Translations under genes and position numbers: made by a program
Shown here: piece by piece, positions 1 through 13,100 of the stretch
Layout of the letters: every line of letters begins with the position of its first letter
How positions within the stretch are numbered: position 1 is the stretch's first letter
Assembly (NCBI GenBank): GCA_028095005.1
Contig: CM051459.1
Coordinates: forward strand, 202,717,902 to 202,781,901
Reading direction: 5' to 3'
Origin: Rhynchospora pubera
Taxonomy: Eukaryota; Streptophyta; Magnoliopsida; Poales; Cyperaceae
Length of the DNA stretch: 64,000 bases
The notes under the pieces: model-generated
The model's database searches: none
Told to the model about the DNA's origin: nothing
The model's input: only the letters and a program-made list of their open reading frames with translations

Positions 1-309
1 GTAGCTAGACACAAAGGTATAATTAATTTTCTGACTTTCTAGCAATCCGCTTAAACTATTTGTTTATAGTTTGAGTAGATAGATTCCAGAGAAAGTTAAG
101 ATATATTATTACCAAACGGTCTGCTCAAGTTAATGGATTTCAGGTTTACACAAGTAGACATGCACAAAAGTACTTATAAATTCACTTATTAACACTTATC
201 TTTTAAGCCATGAGAATAAAATAAATAAGCTTTATTAATCAAAGTATTACATAGTTGTGAAATCATAACCCTAGTCCAAAAACACATAAATACATTCAGT
301 TTTTATTCT

Positions 310-660
310 AGTCTATTTTGTCAACCTACATCCAGTCTTGAACCAGTTGCTTCTCAGCCTGCATCCCATTTCAACACTTCACCTACATCTCTGGTTGCAC
401 TCAGTCCAGTGCGACTGCATCATTTCCCTGCATTGTCATTTGAATTAGTTATTACTTTACTGATTTACCCTTGTAGTTTAAACACAAATCCAACTATTTG
501 TCAGGTCTAGATTACCCAAAGTTGTTAGTCCGGTAATTCTAAACCACCTTCCTGTGGGATCGACTCCTAAGTACTACACGGTAGGATAGTGCGCTTGCAT
601 TCTGACTGATTAGGATTAGGATTTTTATTTAGCCTTGTATACCCAAAAAGCACACATCAG
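310..660 (+). repeat. Possible relict Ty3/gypsy LTR segment
   Basis: The stretch around 550-605 (CCTGTGGGATCGACTCC, then GTGCGCTTGCA) resembles the conserved block that many plant Ty3/gypsy LTRs carry on their sense strand. The Gypsy LTR at 19307-20963 has the equivalent block in reverse (CGAACCCACAGAG near 19382). No partner LTR, TSD or coding region is visible, so this is at best a fragment. The rest of 1-1000 shows nothing codable. Confidence 0.3.
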
Positions 661-1059
661 TACACATCTAATTTCCTTATGATTTGGTACATTTCAAGGT
701 ACATATTTTTATTGTTTAGCATGTTTTAATTTCATGTCTTTTGGTCATTTTAGAAGCGCACGATCTCTCTCTCTCTTATGTGAAAGATGTGCAATTAAAA
801 CATGTCATCCATTAGAATCTCTATGTATAAACGGTGAATGAAAATTCTTATTAGAAATGAATTTGTTATAAGTCTAAATATAAATTGTTAAACTGGTATA
901 ACACAATAATCTAAGGATTTACATCAAAGTATACTCCAAGCATGTCGCCATTTATAAGCAAAATTTAAACTATCACTAAAAAATTCCAATCATATATATA
1001 GACTATAAAAAGTTAGCCTTTCGCCATGCCACCAAGAATGCCATTTTGTCCCCGGTTAA

Positions 1060-2021
1060 TCAAATATCAAATAATCCAGCAATGCTCGCAGTCACACTTG
1101 CTTGTTGTGCAGGAAAGGAAGACAGAGAGCTCTCTAGTTATCACATTATGTGCCACACAATCAATCGCGTATGGTCGGTCAGATCGTGTGTCAGCGTGCT
1201 TTGGTATTAGTATGCAGTTCCAGAGTTCATGTCTACTGCAAAAAAATCCATACCCTTGTGTGTTTTCCTGAATCACAAAAGTGGCACTACCGATATCTTT
1301 GACTTGTCCAAACACTAACCCAGTTTCCCTTCTTATGTGAAGAACCCAAGTTTGTAGATGGCCAGAGTACTACACAGAAAAAGATGACCCCCATAAAGAA
1401 CAAACCCCGCGAACCCATAATCAGGGCCATCTCCCACTTTACGGGTTAGATATGGAGTATCAGTATTGAGGTTGCTTTCTCGTGCATTGCTTACTGCCTC
1501 AACATGACTGGGGAATACTTCGACTGTATCAAACTCCTTTAATTCCCCTGGTTGATTAGGAGTCGCAAGAACACCTCTGTAAGCAAATATGGTTCTTGAA
1601 AATCGCCATGCTCCTCGGGTTAAAATCTCTCACTTTATGATTTGGATTGAAAGAAATATCCCATGATTTCATGTCATCTGACAACCTCCAGGCTACAACC
1701 ACCTCTTCAAGATCAACGTTTATGTGAGAGAATGTTCCAAGCAAAATTATTTCAATCGAAGAGGATTAGATCATTCAAATTGAAACTTGACAGGGTGTTG
1801 ACCACCACAAATTGTCCATATACACACAATATTTTATCGCCGACATCAAATGGTCCATCGATAAACTTTGTTAGGTCGGTAAGAGGGTTGTATTCTTGTA
1901 TTTTGTCCTCATCAAATCTCTCATTTAGAGTAACGAGTTTCAGTGGTGCATTAGAATTTTTCCTCTCAAAATCAAATATTTTAAGCTGAAAGGGGAAAAA
2001 AGAGCATTTTAGTTTACGCAA
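1060..2021 (-). pseudogene. Decayed coding sequence, unrecognised
   Basis: Minus-strand reading gives four protein-like blocks broken by stops and frame changes. The block at 2008-1752 starts after a good acceptor (polypyrimidine then CAG) and contains GDKILCVYGQFVVVNT and DLILFD, then a TGA where a Trp codon would suit. The next blocks contain EEVVVAWRLSDDMKSWDISF (about 1715-1640), GELKEFDTVEVFPSHVEA (about 1560-1480) and VGDGPDYGFAGFVLYGGHLF (about 1440-1380). The last runs 1315-1067. Composition and continuity suggest a real gene that has lost its frame, loosely like plant F-box-associated beta-propeller proteins, but I do not recognise the family. It may be the 3' part of the exon series at 2300-3403. 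Confidence 0.35.
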
Positions 2022-2299
2022 CTATAAAAATTTTAAAATTCGTTCTATGCTATCATAAATAAATGACTATTTTAGAATAAGAAATATAGAATTACTATAT
2101 ACTAGAAAGAATTAGTGACATAAAACACTATTATTGACAATTTTTTTATGGCACAGTTATAATTTGTCATCTAAGGATGAAATATTGAAAATTGGTAAGC
2201 TTTATCGTGACATAAAACAAATTTTCTAAAAAAAAAAGGCGAATCATAAACAGATCAGTTGTATATATAAGACAAATTATATTAGAGTTTTAGTCCATT

Positions 2300-3403
2300 C
2301 CTCTTCATCTGACCTCAATGGGATGTCATCCGAAGGTGCAAGAAAACTTGTCCAATTATGTCTTTCGCCTGTACTTGCCCCATCAACACGGGTTCTCTTC
2401 ATTGTTAATCCTTTCACCCTGCGTTGAATAACTAATTAATGCATTTAGAATTATTCCCAAAGCAGTGAGGAAGGGCGCTCATGCATTTGTTTTAATTATA
2501 ATATATGTTATCTACATGAGAGAGAAAGAGAAAGAGAAAAAAATAAAGATAAAGGAGAGAGACCTCAGTGAAAGAAGCAAAGCTCGTGTAAAGACCGACA
2601 ATATAGTGTCTTCTTTCATATATTTCTCCTACATGTAATTTCACTGTAGCCGCAATGGACTCGAGGTATTCTTGCTGCAAAGAGTCAATAAAATTAGTTT
2701 GGGTCAAACATTTTCTTCTTCTTCCAAAATCAGATACACATTACTAATTAATTACAACAAAAGATATAATACTTTAATACAAAAATTGAAATATATTTCT
2801 AACCAAAAGAGCATACAAAAGACGAAATAGTATTCTAATACACATCATTTAGTCGCCAAGCCCTGGTCAAAGTTTGAAATACATATCTAGTACTCTAATA
2901 CAAAAGAGCATTTCAAAAATTCGAGGGAATGTATATATTAAGCCAGAGGTCGCAGACAAATATATTTCTAGCCATTAAGAAAGACAAAATGGGTTCCAAT
3001 TCTCTGTTAAATGGACAAACTGAGAGCCTTCTATATGTAATTTTCATAAATGATAAAATGGGTTCCAATTCTCTGTTAAATGGACAAACTGAGAGCCTTC
3101 TATATGTAATTTTCATAAATGATAAATAGGATCAAGGAAGTACCTCATCTAAATGGGTAGACAGAAATCGAAGATTTTGTGCCACATCATGCCAAAATTT
3201 CTCTTTTCTCGTCTCCTTGACATTGAGTAATTGAATCGACATTTGTCCAACTACGCTTTTCAGAACCTATAACATAATTTCAGTTCTTAAATAAAGAAAA
3301 ATGAGGAATAGACATGACTTCTTGAAAAGCACACTTCATATATATACCTCACAACAGGATGCTGAGCCCACTCATGCGTTGTTACGAAATACTTGACCAC
3401 ATC
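2300..3403 (-). pseudogene. Exon-like series of an unassigned gene
   Basis: Several minus-strand segments look like exons with GT-AG borders: 3403-3348 (contains YFVTTHEWAQHPVV), 3266 or 3256 to 3144 (contains KETRKEKFWHDVAQNLRF), and 2674-2564 (contains LESIAATVKLHVGEIYERRH), which begins after CTTTGCAG and ends GAG|GTCTCT. A further segment lies near 2425-2300. The 3144-3256 and 2564-2674 exons join in phase zero. The join from 3348 works only with an internal acceptor at 3256, and the join into 2425-2300 gives an early stop. No start codon or complete reading was found and the family is not recognised. It could be a gene fragment or a pseudogene. Confidence 0.35.
2986..3123. repeat. Tandem duplication, 2 x 69 bp
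   Basis: Two adjacent 69-bp copies (2986-3054 and 3055-3123) appear identical by eye, suggesting a recent duplication in the intron-like stretch between the exon-like segments at 2564-2674 and 3144-3266. The copies are open in one frame on each strand, but this is a consequence of the length being a multiple of three. Confidence 0.9.
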
Positions 3404-4299
3404 CTGAAAGAGGATAAAAAGTTATTTGATTATTTTAGATTTAGGAATTTCAACAAATATGAATCAATTGAATTGGATGGATCAAAACGAACATCATTCT
3501 AGGTGCAATTTATACTACATAATGTAATAACATTGTGATAAAACTATGCTATAATCACCGCTACCACATCCATTAAGAGAGCTGTAACCAGACCAAAACA
3601 AGATTTTCATGTTCTCCTAAAGTAGTATATACAAAGTTCCCACCTTCCCTCTTTCTTTGACAGTTCATAACTTCATATTCTGATCACACATATATACACA
3701 TAACTACCGACCAACAACAAGTACAGTCTATGAAAGCAGATATTATTTTAATCCATAAGCTGCTAATTAAGTATTACAATAATGTAAATACAACCCTCTT
3801 GCAAGCATCACAAGCTTTATGGACTGACCATCTCAAGTTTAAGACGTAACATCAAGTCCATAAGCAAAATTTATTCTTGTCAACACTGAAATAACATGAA
3901 TGATTTACTCATATGCAATCTTATGGTCAAAACTAACTGACGTTATATGGACAAACGTTGTAGACCTGAACTCCAAAACTACATTCTCATAGCAAAGCAC
4001 GCTAACACATGATCTAGTATAACTAGCATGATTAACTGTGTAATGTATAATGTGATGACTAAAGAGTTATCTGTTCTCATTTTCTGCATAGCAGAAACAT
4101 GTAAGTATCAGCATTGTTGGGCTACTTAATGAACTGAAAGACAACTTATTTTGTTTCTTCAACTCAAATATAAAAATAATACAATTAATTACATAGTTCA
4201 TGATTTTTTAATAATTAAATATTACATAAAAGTCGATCAATTGAGGAATTTATTGTTGTTTGAATTATAACTTTATATCTTAGAGATTAGTAAAAAAAA

Positions 4300-4966
4300 A
4301 ATCAACTATGGATATTATACCTTTTGTTGGTTACAAAAACCATAATAATTTGGTTATTCTCCAATATCTCAACTCTTCTTTATTTTCACCACTACAAAAA
4401 TACATAAAATAGTGATTTTAAGAAATATATCAATTTTTATTGGCCAACTCGTGCACTGTTTCACTATGTACATTCAATTTGCATGAGTGAGACTTACCTT
4501 TTGCATGAATTATCGAATTCATAAAAATAGTTTCAGTACATAACATGAGACACATTTTATCAACCGGTAAGATTTTAGTGATGATTGATCGAACTCGAGC
4601 ATTTGGTCTATAATGTAGAAATAGGCTAATAAAAAAACTCGAACGCATCAGATAAAAAACACATTTTTTTCAAAAATTACATTGTCAAGCCTTTAAAAAT
4701 AAGAAAAATAATAAATCAGGGAATTTTTTTCCCCCGAAATAGATAAATGAATCAAATATTGAAAGCAACAAATCAACTAAATTTAAAATAATACAATTAT
4801 GTGGCAATGAAAATTTAAAAAATTTGTAAAGTAATATTTGAAAAATAATTAAATGAGATGCCGTGATTAATAAAACCCATTTCATACAAAAATTTGAGAA
4901 AGATACATTAGTTCAAATAACTTAATGCATTAGATAGGATCGTTGAGTACGAAAATCATATATATA
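4300..4966. repeat. Old duplicated segment, copy 1 (left part)
   Basis: This stretch aligns with 41690-42258. Shared runs include TAAGAAATATATCAATTT, CATTCAATTTGCATGA, TTTTTGCATGAA-type sequence, AAGCCTTTAAA, and AATTTAAAATAATACAATTA. The alignment continues beyond the Helitron, from 7943 to about 8060, matching 49431-49580 beyond the Sirevirus-like element. It is therefore one ancient duplicated segment whose two copies were each interrupted by a different transposon. No coding content is seen. The flanking stretch 3404-4299 shows no supported feature. Confidence 0.65.
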
Positions 4967-7942
4967 CTAGCAGCAGCGCCCACTCAATGTGTGGGCGGGA
5001 AATATGTTGTACATTATTAAAAATGACGGTCAACAATGTTCTTATTCCCACTCTCTTCAAAAATTACGGTCAAACAATATGAGAATTGAAGTTTGTTTTT
5101 GCTTGTTGAGAAGCATAAGAAAATAACAAATGAAGACTGAAATTATGCAAAAATTTACGTCTGATTACATGGTACAATTCAATACTGCATTCAATGTTGT
5201 TAACTTGTCTCACTTAATATCAAATTTGAGAAGCCCACATTTATAGGAAATTGCTATTGGTAATTGAAATTGAGATTACTTTCCGTATATATCTCTTGTT
5301 AAATAGGTAAATCAAAACAAACAACAGCTACAAATTTGTATTTGTTAAAAAACGCACAAAATTCATTGCATCCTTGAATATTAGTAATGCCATATATTGT
5401 TCCAGAATATTAATCACATCCCTAAATATTAGGAAATCAATTAATTGTATAATAAGTTGATCATATCCTCAATTTAGCAATCAATTTATTGCGCAATACA
5501 TTGCTACGGGTAAGGAAGGCATCTTAGACAGTATATGGCATTCAAAATATATGGTAGTAGATCTCAGAATGAGCGGAGAGCTTTGAAAGAACTATCACAA
5601 TTAATGTGTAGATCAAATTGTATATTAATTAAAGATTCAATCTCAAATGTTTAAACAATAGTGCTATAATAGCTTAAAAGACACCATGATAATCTCCGAT
5701 AGGCATGAAGGCTTCCACAACTCAAGATTGAATATGAAATTATTTGCATTAGGCTAGTTGTTGTACAGTATCTGTAACAGAACAAAAAAATATCAAAATT
5801 TGTATTAAAGACTGATCTTATATATGTTCTCCATCTACTGCACAAATAGAATGATAGTTATGTGAAAAGTAACAAGCAAAAGAATGCTTTTAGTAGCCAT
5901 GTCGGCTCATTGTCTACAAAGTAATTTCAAGGATAGAAATAATAAAAGATAAATTAAATCAAAAGATTCAGGTAATTCATTGGAAAAGAAAAGAGTGAAC
6001 AATGAAGAAAATCAGTATGAAAAATTATTTAGGTAAATCTCAAATTACACACCACGTCAAAAGGTTTAGGAAACAGTACCTCGAGGGAAGTTTATTGATT
6101 TCATAAAAAAAATGCAGTACTTATGCCGCTGTGGTTCTTCCCTCTGACACCTTGCAAATCTGCTAGAACGAAAAAAAATATACAATGTAATAAGCAATGA
6201 ATAAACAATGCTGGAAATAAATTCTGCAATGTCCCAGAAATTGGTTAAACCTTCCTAAGTACCAGTCTTATTTACAATAGGAGTAGAAGCATAGAGCCTT
6301 CTACAACAGTTGGCATCTCCAGGTAATTCAGGTAATACAATTACTGTGCATCAGAAACCCAGAAGCAAGTTCATTGCTTGTGTCGCTTTTGCCTCCTGTT
6401 TCACACAAATGATTTTGCATTGATCATAAATCATAAAAACAATAATATCAAGGGAAATATTATCAATCTGTACATGAAAAATAAAGTATAAAAAGAACGT
6501 TACCTCAAAACAAAGAAGAGGCCTCGAACCAAATATCAGCTAGCCACCATCAATCATTTAGTTGCGACAGGAATGATGAAATCGAATTAGAAACAATAGA
6601 AAAGAGGGAAATTAAAATTGGTGCTCACTCAAAACCCTCCCAAGCTGGACCAACAATCGGTGAGATCGGGTGGAGATCGCCTTTGCGACATGCAATGAGC
6701 GATTGAGCGAACGAAAGAGAAAATTAACCATCTTGAGAGGGCTGCTCAACATGAAGAGAATAATGAAAATTTTTAATGAGATGCTTAAATGAAAATTCAA
6801 AATTTGAGAGCAGATCTTAAATAAGCGGTAGCCAAATGAAGTTGCTAAATCATATTGCATACTTCAAGATCAATTGAATGTAATCAGTTTTGAGTTACAT
6901 TTCGTATCATAGTTAGTCCTCCCATCAACAATCAATCGATTCAATACCTTATTTATTTTCAAAATCACTGTGTTCATGTTCCCTTTGTTGGAAAGGCCAA
7001 CAAAAAAATCGAGTTACATTTAAAAAAATCAAACACAATCTCCAAATTCAAGCTCTTGAAAGGTCAAAAAACTTTTAAGAAGAGAGAGTGATCTTACGGA
7101 TCTACTGAAGCTGAAACTTAGCCTTGATAAAAGAAAGGGGCTCCAGCCATGAGTGACCTCTATAGCTAGAGTTGAGAGCTAAATTTCTGCGACTGACAAT
7201 CTGATCTCGCACACCCTCTGTATCCTTCAACAGAGAAGCATATGCTAATTAAAAAAAAATAACAGATATTGTTAAAAAAAGTCAAGAAAAATTAGTAACT
7301 TTTCTCCTTTTGAGCTTTTCACCGCGATGCTTCTTCTGGCTAGCCCAATCAGGAAGAAAGGAACATCCAATCAAACTTGCTTTAACCTCTGACCAATCTC
7401 AATTCGTAAGATCCGGTCGGAGAAGTTGATTGAATTATAATGCGAATTCGAAATTGGGGCTGCTCCTATTCGAATTTCGAGAGAATAATTTACAAACCAT
7501 AGCGAAGATTTGATGAACGACGCTGGCTCTCTTACGAACCCTAGCGATGGAGATAGAATATCAATTGGAGGCAGCGTCTTATGGTGTTGATAAGGCATAC
7601 GAAGAAGAGGAGAAAAGAAAAGAAGAGCAAACCTATGAACCTAGAATCCACTATTCTTAGGTCAAAAACGGAATCGAACTCACAAAAAAACGGAAGTTGC
7701 CATCTTTAGGACCAGCGAAAAAAATAAAGCAATTTCAGCGCAAAAACAGAATCAAACTCGTGTGTATGTTAGAATCGAAACCATAGAGGCATACCATCCA
7801 GCGACTTGTTTGTGCGTAGAGTTGACTCCTTTATAGAAATAGCAATCCAAACCGTACATCATATTGATCAATGTAACAATTGTTTCAATCTCTTTTTTGA
7901 AAAATACTGACCTTACTAAGGGTGCTTTATAAGTAGCAGAGA
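4967..7942 (-). mobile_element. Non-autonomous Helitron (copy 2)
   Basis: On the minus strand the element begins TCTCTGCTACTTATAAA (5' end at 7942) and ends with a hairpin CGCCCAC-ACATTGA-GTGGGCG, then CTGCTG and CTAG (3' end at 4967). It sits between A and T, as Helitrons do. The sibling at 10158-13677 shares the 5' start, the hairpin loop and the CTGCTG spacer, with compensatory changes in the stem. The duplicated segment at 41690-49580 lacks this insertion, giving an empty site. No Rep/helicase coding is present. The interior near 7800-7100 looks like a captured promoter, 5' UTR and first exons on the minus strand: pyrimidine-rich, with an exon-like block containing EGVRDQIVSRRNLALNSS at about 7240-7110. 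I could not assign it to a gene. Confidence 0.8.
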
Positions 7943-8059
7943 TAACGTCTCCAAGTCAATTTTTGTCCAAGAATTGCTTAATTTGCAAATTAAATTCATT
8001 GCTAGAAAATTCAGAACCGCTCGATCAGGTTTGATTTGGTTCGAACTTAGGAGGAAAAA

Positions 8060-10110
8060 CATCTCCATATCTTTCCCTACTTATTTGATTCGACCAGTTT
8101 TTTTAATCCATTTAAGATCTTTTTGCTATTAGGAAGCGTCTAGATCTGGTTGTGATCGTTATTTTTAATTAAAAAGATCCTTTTTTTCGCATTAATAATG
8201 TTAAAATGCGAGGAAATTTACTACTGTTTCATTTTTCGATCCGAACCTAGCGATTCTTAATATTTAGAGATATTCAGAATTTTTAGATTTGTTGATTTTT
8301 TATTCATTTGATTAATGAGTTCAACATATGGAACTAATTTACTGTTATAACGTAAAAACTCATATATATCTCAGGTGAGAGTGATAATAAAAATTAGTTT
8401 CTTTTAATTTCGTTTATTTTCTCTTCCAAATATCATCTTTAAATAAGTGAGAAAAATTGACAATGTTTTGGCTTCTGTCTCATCTTCTAGTATATTTCTC
8501 AGAATATTGTGAAATGTTGCATTGATTTGTTCCAAACAGTTTTCTTGTTGTGCTAACTTTATATTATCACTAATTGAGCGAAGTTTAGTTATTTTTCATT
8601 TGATTTGGACCATTATTTGTTGATCATGAGAAGAACCCTGTCTCAAATTTTGTTAGTATATTTTAGAAAAAAATATTGCTATGTTAAAATTTATATAACG
8701 ATTGATGGTCTTAGCTTTTTATGAATACTATTATTTACAACATATCCAATTTATATCAGCAAATTTACATTTCACGCGAATATTGTTTTAATGAATTACG
8801 TGTGCATTAAAAGCTGATTACCTTTTTATATTTTATATGATCAGTTATCTTGTCCATTTAACTACTCTAACATAACGCTGTATAATATGACAAGTATTCA
8901 CTCCTTCAAATGAGATAGTTGGTATGTCATCCAAAAAAAGATGGCATCATGAAGTTGGTCACCTCCGCTCATTGTTCATTTTACATATTGAGTTGGTATG
9001 TCACAAAGTTTGCTTTCTCATGCATGTGGTATTTCACATTATTTTAGTTTGTAAGTGGTTAGGCGCTCATGCAAGATGTTATCATATATATATAATTATA
9101 TATAGTTAATTTCATTCAGAGTACTTCCTTTATAACTACAGCATCCCATTCGACCTCCTATCTAATTTCCTCAAGCAAATTTTGATATAATATATTAATA
9201 TGGTTAAGATGAATAATTTTAATTTAATTTTTTTATTTTATGAGCCGTTGGTGGGAACTAAAGACGAAAACAAAAACCTGCACATTACAATTTAGCTGTT
9301 TTTATTGTGGACATATGAATTACCACTGGCCATGGTTCTAATGAGCAAATCTAATTGACTTAAATACGATAAGATAAGAGACGATTGATTTGTGGAGAGT
9401 TGAAATCCAATGATTTGCCGTAATTTTAGCTCACCTTCTTCGTAGTTGTTTTGATTTTCCTCCATCAGAGTGCTCGCATGATAAAGAAGAATTATCTGCT
9501 ATTAGATGTGCCGTGACAAAATTAACTAATGCTTGTTCTCTGATTGTTTCTTGAGATGCATAAGTGATGTCAAACTACATCTAAGTGACAGCCCATTTTA
9601 CTATTCTCCTCGTCAACAGTCGAGTCACGAGGAATTTAAGCAGATCAACCTTCAATAGTAACGTGAAGTTGTGCAACAACAAGCAATTCTTCAACAAAGC
9701 CGGCGGAGGGACAAGGTGTGCAGTAATCTACTTATCAAGGCATATATATGTGATACAATGAGTTGATAGGCCGATTCTTATATGTTTAATTTAATAATTA
9801 TGCCCCTTGTTATTAACACATGCCATTAATTTAGCATTCTCCATATGTCTTTATTCTTTTGTTGCACCTAATTATACACTGTCTCTACTTGTTTTATTTC
9901 AAATTTTAACTTTCAAAACTATATATTTCACAAAGACTTTAAATAAAAGAGGCTTTGAGAGCAAGGGACTAACACCTGCCGGCCATGGGGCAAGCGGATG
10001 TCATGTGGTTCATATCACTTATTAATGAAATAATCTTATGATTGGATATGGTAATTATACGAACTGGGTCCAAAAAAAATCTAAAAAAACACTTTTAATT
10101 ACAAAAATCA
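8060..10110. other. AT-rich intergenic DNA, no gene seen
   Basis: No open frame longer than about 70 codons, no splice-flanked coding-like blocks and no recognisable repeat ends were found. A short TA run lies near 9090-9110. Confidence 0.6.
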
Positions 10111-10157
10111 CCTCATCAGGGGATTTTTTTTCATAAACGGCTATATGCCAAAAGTTA

Positions 10158-13100
10158 TCTTTACTACTTATAAAAGCACCAGTTCAAAGGTCTATCCAAA
10201 TTTGAGTTCAAAGGTGCAAACAATTGTTTACCCAATGCAATATAGACCATAGATTGATTATGATCTAATCAGATCAGTGGTCTGGATTGAATAATGAGTT
10301 CAAAGGTTTAAACCTTTCATATAGAGCTGTTAACTTTCGCTGGCGGAGCGAAATTGCGTTGGTTTTAAATCGCGCAGCATGAGGGTTCGATTCTTTGTGT
10401 TTTTTTTTCGCTTTTCATGTTTCGATCTTTTTCATTATCTCTCTTCCCACCGCAGAATTTCGACCACCTCCCTCGATCTCAGTCCCATCATCGTTGCGGG
10501 AGTTCCTTCAAGTTAAACACCTCTCTGCTCTGCAGGACCTGCTGATTTGATCTAGGTGAAGAGAAGAACGGAGTAATGACTATATTAAGGTATTGTTCGA
10601 TTTGGGGATCTTTTTCTTTCGTTTGTTCGTTGATTTCAATTAACGAGGGCATACAAGCCGTGCTCGCCAAGGGTTTTGTTCCTCGCAGCGTGAGTGATCG
10701 ATTCATCACTAGCGCAATTTTTTTTTCTTTCTTATTCCGTGGTTCATCAGAAAGCTTTGATAGAGCACCTCATTCATTCCTTTCCTTTTTCGATTCCATC
10801 GCTCAATTTCAGTATTTTCTTATCCCGCTTACCCCCCTTCTCCTTTTTCGAGTCTAGGGTTTCGGCCGCCGCTCCCCATTTTTCGTCTCACAACCTGGTG
10901 CCACCAATCAAACAACTACTTTAAACCTCTCTCTCCTTGCACCTCCGTCCTCTCCTGCCTCCTTCAGCAACTCGGCTTTGCCATCAACTGCTCAGTCGCC
11001 AAGCTGCTTCCTTTCTCTCTCTGCCAACTCACCTGGCGGGCCCACCAACATGATGTTTGCAACAGGCCCGTATGCACATGAGACCCAGCTTGTTTCACCT
11101 CATGTCTTTTCTACTTTCACCACCGAACCAACTACTTTCCTTGAGATTTTATTCTTATAGAAAGTACAGGTGTGGTTATTGGTTACTGGTTACTGGTTAG
11201 TAACTTATGTAGTACTTAAATACCTGATTTTGTGATGCCCACTATTGTCTCAGTATGTATGGAAGAAGTGTTGCTTCTTTTCATGCCAGAATTTGATTGT
11301 TTCTGCTATCGTTTCAGTAAACTATGGTTTATGTTTTCTCCATTTTGTTAATTAAGCTGAACTGTGATAAATTAACCGTCAGCTGTGAAATTGTACTTTA
11401 ATTAGCCCAGCCATAAATCTTAATTAAGGAACTGTGTCTTGTATCCCAATTTGAACTCAATTGACCAGCTACTGTGCAATTGAACATGCAGAATAAAACA
11501 AAACACAATTATAGACCTAAAATGCAGTTTTATGTGTAGGAATTGCATCAAGAGAAGCCAAGTTATCTTCAACGCTGCACCTCCGAGTCTCCTGCCCGTG
11601 AGGTCTCGTCCATTGGAATGCTTTTGTATCCAGTCTCTTGTAAGCTCAGAGATTCCATTTGGTCCAAGCTGGGTTGCATTGGCTGATCAAGCACTTTATA
11701 CTTGCTTACATGGCTGGAGTTATACCAAAACAGAGAAGCTTTTTGAATACCAGAAGCGACAATGGCATGTCTAGCCAAAGTACTTCTTTTAGTCATGATA
11801 TTATTCAAAATCTAAAAACTTTATTTGCTTTTTTGCTTTCAGGTGAACATAACAACGTGGATCAAGAAACTTTCTCTCAAGGTACTGCTGGTCCCTTTTA
11901 ACTTGTTTTTTTTATTTGGATTTAATTGGTTTTGGTTTTCAGTTGATATGATCTGGTTTGATTTCAGTTTAATTTAGTTTAATTTTTTTTATTTGCTGCA
12001 ATATGTTTCTTCTTAATTATTAGAGTGCTACTGTTTTATATGTAAAACTTCATTCTATTCTGCTCTCTATTTAAACAGGCCATCCGATAGATAATAAACA
12101 CATCGGTTTTGTTGTTTTAGGCGAACAAAACAATATTGTTCATTTTTTTTTTCTTTCTCATCTATTTTTTTTCTTCTATGGATCTGAATTTCTACAAACA
12201 GCAAATTTAGGAAATGATGATATCGTAAGCTAAATCATTTATACAAATTCTTTAAGTCCTCCCCTGTTAGAAACAATTTTTTTTTTTAATTTCATCTTCT
12301 CTTTATCAACCAATAGCATCTAATCATAGGGTTTTCTTTTTTCTTTTAGGTGAACGAGATCAACGTTGGTTCACCACTCAAATCAAGCAATTTGTATATC
12401 AAGGTACTGCTTCTGTATGTCCTATTGATCTTGTTTTTTATTTGGGTTTTGGTTTTGGTTTTGTTATATATGAAAATAATTACTGATCAAGGATCACGAG
12501 CTTAATTGAGAACTTTTTTAATAATGCAGCAATAAATTTCACTATCAGAGATGGCACTTCACTTGAGAATCGCGAGCTTAATAGAGATGGAGCAGCCTGG
12601 GTCTGGGAAGGAATTGTACAGGAGACTGAGGTCTCTGCATTCCGTGCCAACCTTCTTCAGTCAATTGCAGCCTCCCCAGCTAACCAGGAACTGCCATGCG
12701 TAATCTGAGATAAGCTTCTGTTCTTGCAAGTGAGTTCCTTCAACTAAAATTGGTACATTTAGTAAAGGTTTAGACTAATTCAACTTTGTTATTTGGAGAA
12801 TAAAGCCAAAATAAATCTGGTTCTGTTTTAATTCTGATCCACAACCACAAAGAATATCATTTTAGGAAAAGAAGTGGGATGAGTGGTAAATCATTGATCG
12901 GAGGTATAAGTCAAATTCTCTGAATTCAGGAAGATATACTGAGGTTTTAGCCAGACTTGTAACTATTGCTATTAGCTTGAGTTCAGTTCAATTTACTTGA
13001 GTCAGTGCCACCATTGAGTTTTAATAGCCGGTACTGATTGAAACAACCTCTCTTTGAATGCCCCTTCATTGACTTTATACTGGTTATGGTCATCTAAGAC

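Noticed and set aside
8488..8494. CTAGT as another Helitron 3' end
   Set aside because: No hairpin lies upstream at the right distance.
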